The notes under the pieces are model-generated. The model was not told where the DNA came from. It searched no databases and was given only the letters and a program-made list of their open reading frames with translations. DNA of 9,054 nt, from positions 1-9,054 of the forward strand of contig NZ_CALHHX010000063.1 in assembly GCF_938030685.1 (NCBI RefSeq), given 5' to 3'. Numbering within the stretch: the stretch's first letter is position 1; each line of letters begins with the position of its first letter. Origin of the DNA: an uncultured Campylobacter sp. (GTDB taxonomy: Bacteria > Campylobacterota > Campylobacteria > Campylobacterales > Campylobacteraceae). The position numbers and the translations under genes are program-made. Positions 6,418-9,054 of this stretch are shown piece by piece.

Positions 6418-6467
6418 AAATTCCACTAGCACGAGAAACTGGGATTTCATCTGCGCGAGTGGAATTT
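6418..6467. repeat. Ten-base inverted repeat with 30-base loop
   Basis: AAATTCCACT (6418-6427) pairs exactly with AGTGGAATTT (6458-6467). Copies of TGCGCGA lie at 6410, 6452 and 6507, so the neighbourhood also contains short direct repeats. The function is unknown. Confidence 0.5.
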
Positions 6468-6679
6468 GAAATTTTAAAAATAGCTTTTGTGGTGCGGTAT
6501 TTTATCTGCGCGAAAAATGAAATTCTATCTGTAAAAGGTGGCGGAATTTTAAAAATTTAAAGACGCCCTCTCGCGGATTAATTTAAAATTTGCCTCGAAA
6601 ACCAGACTTAAAATTTAATGCCAAACGCGATTTTGGAATTTTGCTGCGTCCATGAAATTTCAAATTCTCGCAAAGCGGC

Positions 6680-6703
6680 GGCTTTTTAAAATTTTAAAAA
6701 GCC
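6680..6703. repeat. Perfect 24-base palindrome
   Basis: The sequence starts GGCTTTTTAAAA and ends with its exact complement, TTTTAAAAAGCC, with no mismatch and no spacer. As RNA it would form a hairpin with a minimal AATT-type loop. It is not followed by a U-run. It may be a terminator remnant, a protein binding site or the product of AT-palindrome growth. Confidence 0.7.
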
Positions 6704-7178
6704 TGATCTGTGTTATACACACGATTAGATTTTGTGAGAATAGAATTTATCCGCCGCTCAGAAATCAAGATTTTACCGCACAAGCAAAGCGAAAATCCTC
6801 TCCGCCTACGCGAAATTCAAGAATTTTACCGCTTAAACAAAGCGGAATTCTATCCACTCAATCGAAACCTAAAATTTCACTCGCGCCACAGAAGTTTAAA
6901 ATTTCCGCAAAAATCAAGCCATTTATCTGTAAATTTAAAATTCCGCCTTCTGCAAAGCTTCGCGTTTAATCCGCCACGCGACCAAGATTAAATTTTTAAA
7001 TTCCGCTTGCTCTGCCTATCTCACAAACAAGTAAAATTTAAAATTTATGAGATTCAAAGCCCAAAATCCCGCGCTTAAGCTTAAAATTTACCGCACGCAA
7101 GCGCAAAATCTGCGTAATCGCTCCTATTTAAAAGCCCCGATAGTTTGCCGCGCCCTAACCTAAATTAAATTTTACATT

Positions 7179-7187
7179 TGCTATAAT
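7179..7187 (+). promoter_or_regulatory. Extended -10 promoter of the DUF2018-ispB-hemA operon
   Basis: TGCTATAAT is a perfect -10 box (7182-7187) with the TG extension, inside the same TTTGCTATAAT context as the promoter at 4971. No good -35 is visible at the expected distance. The start should be near 7194, leaving a leader of about 16 bases that contains AAGGAAGG before the ATG at 7210. Confidence 0.75.
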
Positions 7188-7209
7188 CGCGAAATTTTAA
7201 GGAAGGTAA

Positions 7210-7455
7210 ATGGATATTTTTGAAGGTAGCCCAAGAGAGAAATTTTTTGAAATTTTATCCGCTGCAAGCCCTACTTTAGTGCAAAACGAAATCGAAGAAG
7301 CTCTAATCCGCCTCATCGCCTGTGAGCGGCTCTGCGAAGAGCGCGGCATTAGCGAGCGCGAGATCGAAAGCTTCATCGCACAGCAGGATCTACAAGACGA
7401 GCTAAACGACAAATTTTTGCAAATGAGCGGAAATATCCTAAGCAATAACGAATAA
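7210..7455 (+). CDS. DUF2018-family small helical protein (HP0242-like)
   Basis: The 81-residue product is acidic and helical, with no signal peptide or membrane segment. Its sequence (MDIFEGSPREKFFEILSAAS, then IEEALIRLIACERLCEERG and IESFIAQQDLQDELNDKF) resembles the DUF2018 family of Campylobacterota, known from the Helicobacter pylori HP0242 structure, a small all-helical dimer of unknown function. The assignment comes from pattern and context: in H. pylori the homologue also lies close to the polyprenyl synthase and hemA genes. It is the first gene of its operon, with an extended -10 promoter and AAGGAAGG upstream, and its stop overlaps the next start by one base (TAATG). No role can be given, though coupling to quinone and haem genes hints at a housekeeping one. 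Confidence 0.78.
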   Translation: MDIFEGSPREKFFEILSAASPTLVQNEIEEALIRLIACERLCEERGISEREIESFIAQQDLQDELNDKFLQMSGNILSNNE

Positions 7456-8447
7456 TGCAAGATCAAATCGATTTAATTATGAAAAGCTTCATCGCAGACT
7501 GCGGATATGAGCCCGCTAGCGAGATGTTTGATAGGCTAAGCCCCGGCAAAAAACTGCGCTCCAAGCTGCTACTAAACATCGCGCAAAAAGATGAAAAATC
7601 GCTACGTCTGTGCGCGATCATCGAGCTCATTCAAGCCGCAAGCCTGCTGCACGACGACGTCATCGACGAAAGCTCGGTGCGCCGCGGCAAACCCTCGATC
7701 AACGCCACCTACGGCTCCAAAAACGCCGTGATGCTGGGCGACATACTCTATTCCAAAGCGTATTTTGAGCTTAGCAAATTTGAGGGTCGCATCGCCGCGG
7801 CGCTTTCGGGCGCCGTCACGAAGCTTGCCGTGGGCGAGCTGATGGATGTTAGCTTAAGCAACGATTTCAACGACGATGCGAGCAAATATTTGCAGATGAT
7901 CTATCTAAAAACCTCCGCTCTCATAGAAGAAGTCGCGCGCTGTGGGGCTTTTTTGAAATTCGGCGGCGCAGAAAATCGCGGCGAAATTTCAGATATTAGC
8001 GGCACAAAAAACGAGAGCAAAATTCCAAACGCCGCGAAAGATCATGATGAAATTTCAATCGCGAGCGCAAAATTCGGCGAATACGGTAAAAATTTAGGGC
8101 TTGCTTTTCAGATTATCGACGATATCTTAGACGTCACGCAAAGCTCCGCAAAGCTCGGCAAGCCGAGTTTGAGTGATTTTGCGGAGGGTAAAACCACCCT
8201 GCCCTACATCTATTTGTATGAAAATTTAGATGATGCGCAGCGGCAAAAGCTAAAAACGTTTTTTAAAAAACAGCTGCGCGAGAGCGAAATTTCATGGATC
8301 AAGACGAAATTTAGCGAGCACGGCATCATCGAGCGCTGTATAAACGAAGCTCGCGCCTACGGGCAGAAAGCGCTCGAAGCCGTGGCGGAATTTAAAAACG
8401 ACAAGCTGGAGCAAATCGTGCGAGATATGATAGATAGGGAGTTTTGA
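7455..8447 (+). CDS. ispB: Polyprenyl diphosphate synthase (IspB-type)
   Basis: A trans-prenyltransferase that extends farnesyl diphosphate with isopentenyl diphosphate to build the isoprenoid tail of menaquinone. The 330 residues show GKKLRSK at 31-37 (isopentenyl binding), the first aspartate-rich motif DDVID at 67-71, LGD at 94-96, the KTSALIE helix at 152-158 and the second motif DDILD at 222-226. Small residues (Ala-Ser) at positions -5 and -4 before the first motif favour a long product. Campylobacter uses menaquinone-6, so a C30-C40 product is likely, but the exact length is not readable. A polar stretch at about 172-200 makes it about 30 residues longer than usual. The start overlaps the upstream stop (TAATG) without a good Shine-Dalgarno, implying translational coupling. 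Confidence 0.93.
   Translation: MQDQIDLIMKSFIADCGYEPASEMFDRLSPGKKLRSKLLLNIAQKDEKSLRLCAIIELIQAASLLHDDVIDESSVRRGKPSINATYGSKNAVMLGDILYSKAYFELSKFEGRIAAALSGAVTKLAVGELMDVSLSNDFNDDASKYLQMIYLKTSALIEEVARCGAFLKFGGAENRGEISDISGTKNESKIPNAAKDHDEISIASAKFGEYGKNLGLAFQIIDDILDVTQSSAKLGKPSLSDFAEGKTTLPYIYLYENLDDAQRQKLKTFFKKQLRESEISWIKTKFSEHGIIERCINEARAYGQKALEAVAEFKNDKLEQIVRDMIDREF
7968..8054 (+). other. In-frame polar insertion in the polyprenyl synthase gene
   Basis: Residues about 172-200 (AENRGEISDISGTKNESKIP and onward) lie between the KTSALIE helix and FGEYGKNLGLAFQIIDD, where the family normally has a short turn. They are rich in Asn, Ser, Lys, Asp and Glu and likely form a surface loop away from both aspartate motifs. 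Removing them gives about 300 residues, the usual family length. Confidence 0.6.
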
Positions 8448-9054
8448 TGGCGTATATGAGCGTGAGCTTCACCCACAAAAACACGGACATCACGGTGCGC
8501 GAGAAACTTTCGTTTTCAAACGACGTGCGCAAGAAAGAAATTTTGCGCCTTTTGGCTTCAAACTCCGCAATAGAGGAGTGTTTGGTGCTAAGCACCTGCA
8601 ACCGCGTAGAAATTTTTACCGTCGTAAGCGACTTTAGCGAAGCGCAAAAGTTCGTGCTTTTGGCGCTTTCGCGCATTAGCGGCGTGAGCTACGACGAGCT
8701 AGCCGAGCGTGCCGATATTTACGAGGATTACGGCGCGATACACCATCTTTTCGCCGTCGCAGCCTCTCTTGATAGCCTCGTAGTGGGCGAAACGCAGATC
8801 GTAGGCCAGCTCAAAGACGCCTATAAATTCGCGATGCAAAACGCTCGCGCCGGCGCGCAGATCGCAAGAGCGATAGATGAAGCGCTAAAGTGCGCGGCGC
8901 GCATCCGCAACCAAACCGAAATTTCAAAAAATCCGATCTCGGTCTCAAGCGTCGCCGTGGCGATGGCAAAGGATAGACTGGGCTCCTTGCAGGGCGCGGA
9001 CGCCGTGGTAGTGGGCGCGGGAGAGATGAGCGAGCTAGCGTGCAAACACCTGCT
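8447..9054 (+). CDS. hemA: Glutamyl-tRNA reductase (HemA), partial (3' end off the right edge)
   Basis: The NADPH-dependent reductase that converts glutamyl-tRNA to glutamate-1-semialdehyde, the first committed step of haem synthesis by the C5 route. The visible 202 residues hold the N-terminal catalytic domain with STCNRVEIF at 49-57 (nucleophile C51), the strongly conserved SLDSLVVGETQIVGQLKDAY at about 107-126, ARIRNQTEISKNPISVSS at about 151-168 and the start of the NADPH-binding Rossmann fold, VVVGAGEM at 187-194. Roughly half of the protein (usually about 420-430 residues) is missing beyond the window. The ATG overlaps the ispB stop by one base (TGATG), with GGAG five bases upstream, so it is coupled to ispB. 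A second in-frame ATG at 8456 is less well placed. In relatives, hemA is followed by proS. Confidence 0.97.
   Translation, partial: MAYMSVSFTHKNTDITVREKLSFSNDVRKKEILRLLASNSAIEECLVLSTCNRVEIFTVVSDFSEAQKFVLLALSRISGVSYDELAERADIYEDYGAIHHLFAVAASLDSLVVGETQIVGQLKDAYKFAMQNARAGAQIARAIDEALKCAARIRNQTEISKNPISVSSVAVAMAKDRLGSLQGADAVVVGAGEMSELACKHL

Larger units (their letters stand above)
6273..7209. other. Large non-coding gap rich in degenerate AT-palindromic words
   Basis: The 937 bases hold no convincing gene. Two overlapping plus-strand frames (6652-6969 and 6710-6991) are open, but they lack ribosome binding sites, overlap in different frames and encode basic, repetitive sequence made from the DNA words themselves. 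The region is a patchwork of AAATTTTAAAATTT-like palindromes, GGAATTT and TACCGC or CCGC words. It includes a small hairpin just after the HAD stop (6278-6312), the inverted repeat 6418-6467, a perfect 24-base palindrome (6680-6703) and, at its right end, the promoter of the next operon. It may be a decayed gene region or a hot spot of repeat growth. Confidence 0.7.

Noticed and set aside
6652..6991. Two overlapping plus-strand open frames of 105 and 93 codons in the large gap
   Set aside because: They overlap in different frames and have no Shine-Dalgarno or promoter. They encode repetitive Lys/Arg/Ser/Pro-rich sequence that follows the AT and CCGC DNA words, and no family is recognisable.
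8392..9045. Minus-strand open frames opposite ispB and hemA
   Set aside because: The plus strand here encodes unmistakable HemA motifs including STCNRVEIF and VGETQIVGQ. The minus frames have no family signature.

Overview
The window looks like chromosomal DNA of a Campylobacterota species, most likely a higher-GC Campylobacter (my guess is C. gracilis or a close relative; not checked). The support is gene content (a CymR-like Rrf2 regulator with CysK and MetY; a DUF2018 gene, polyprenyl diphosphate synthase and hemA in a row), promoters with a strong extended -10 box (TTTGCTATAAT), AT-rich spacers and mostly one-base or abutting gene junctions. No mobile element, CRISPR array, rRNA or tRNA gene was recognised. 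No complete new system is visible: the genes are housekeeping or metabolic. The odd material is in the non-coding gaps and in two protein insertions.

Layout. 1-1510 (minus): rarA/mgsA, an AAA+ ATPase acting at stalled replication forks, followed two bases later by an MmcQ/YjbR-family gene that runs off the left edge. 1511-2197: a gap with no convincing gene, three hairpins and short GC-rich direct repeats. 2198-4806 (minus): a sulfur-assimilation operon in the order metY, Rrf2 regulator, cysK, read from a clear sigma-70 promoter at 4834-4862. 4807-5000: a divergent promoter region. 5001-6272 (plus): a small alpha-helical protein of unknown function and a HAD phosphatase carrying an insertion of about 96 residues. 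6273-7209: a second large gap full of degenerate AT-palindromic words. 7210-9054 (plus): DUF2018-family protein, polyprenyl diphosphate synthase (with an insertion of about 30 residues) and hemA, which runs off the right edge.

How the genes work together. MetY and CysK fix sulfide into homocysteine and cysteine from acetylated precursors, and the Rrf2 protein between them is a plausible cysteine-responsive regulator. The right-hand operon joins respiratory-quinone side-chain synthesis (polyprenyl diphosphate) to the first committed step of haem synthesis (glutamyl-tRNA reductase). About 20% of the window is non-coding, which is high for this normally compact group. The same kind of AT-rich and GCG-rich short words fills the gaps and also appears in the protein insertions.
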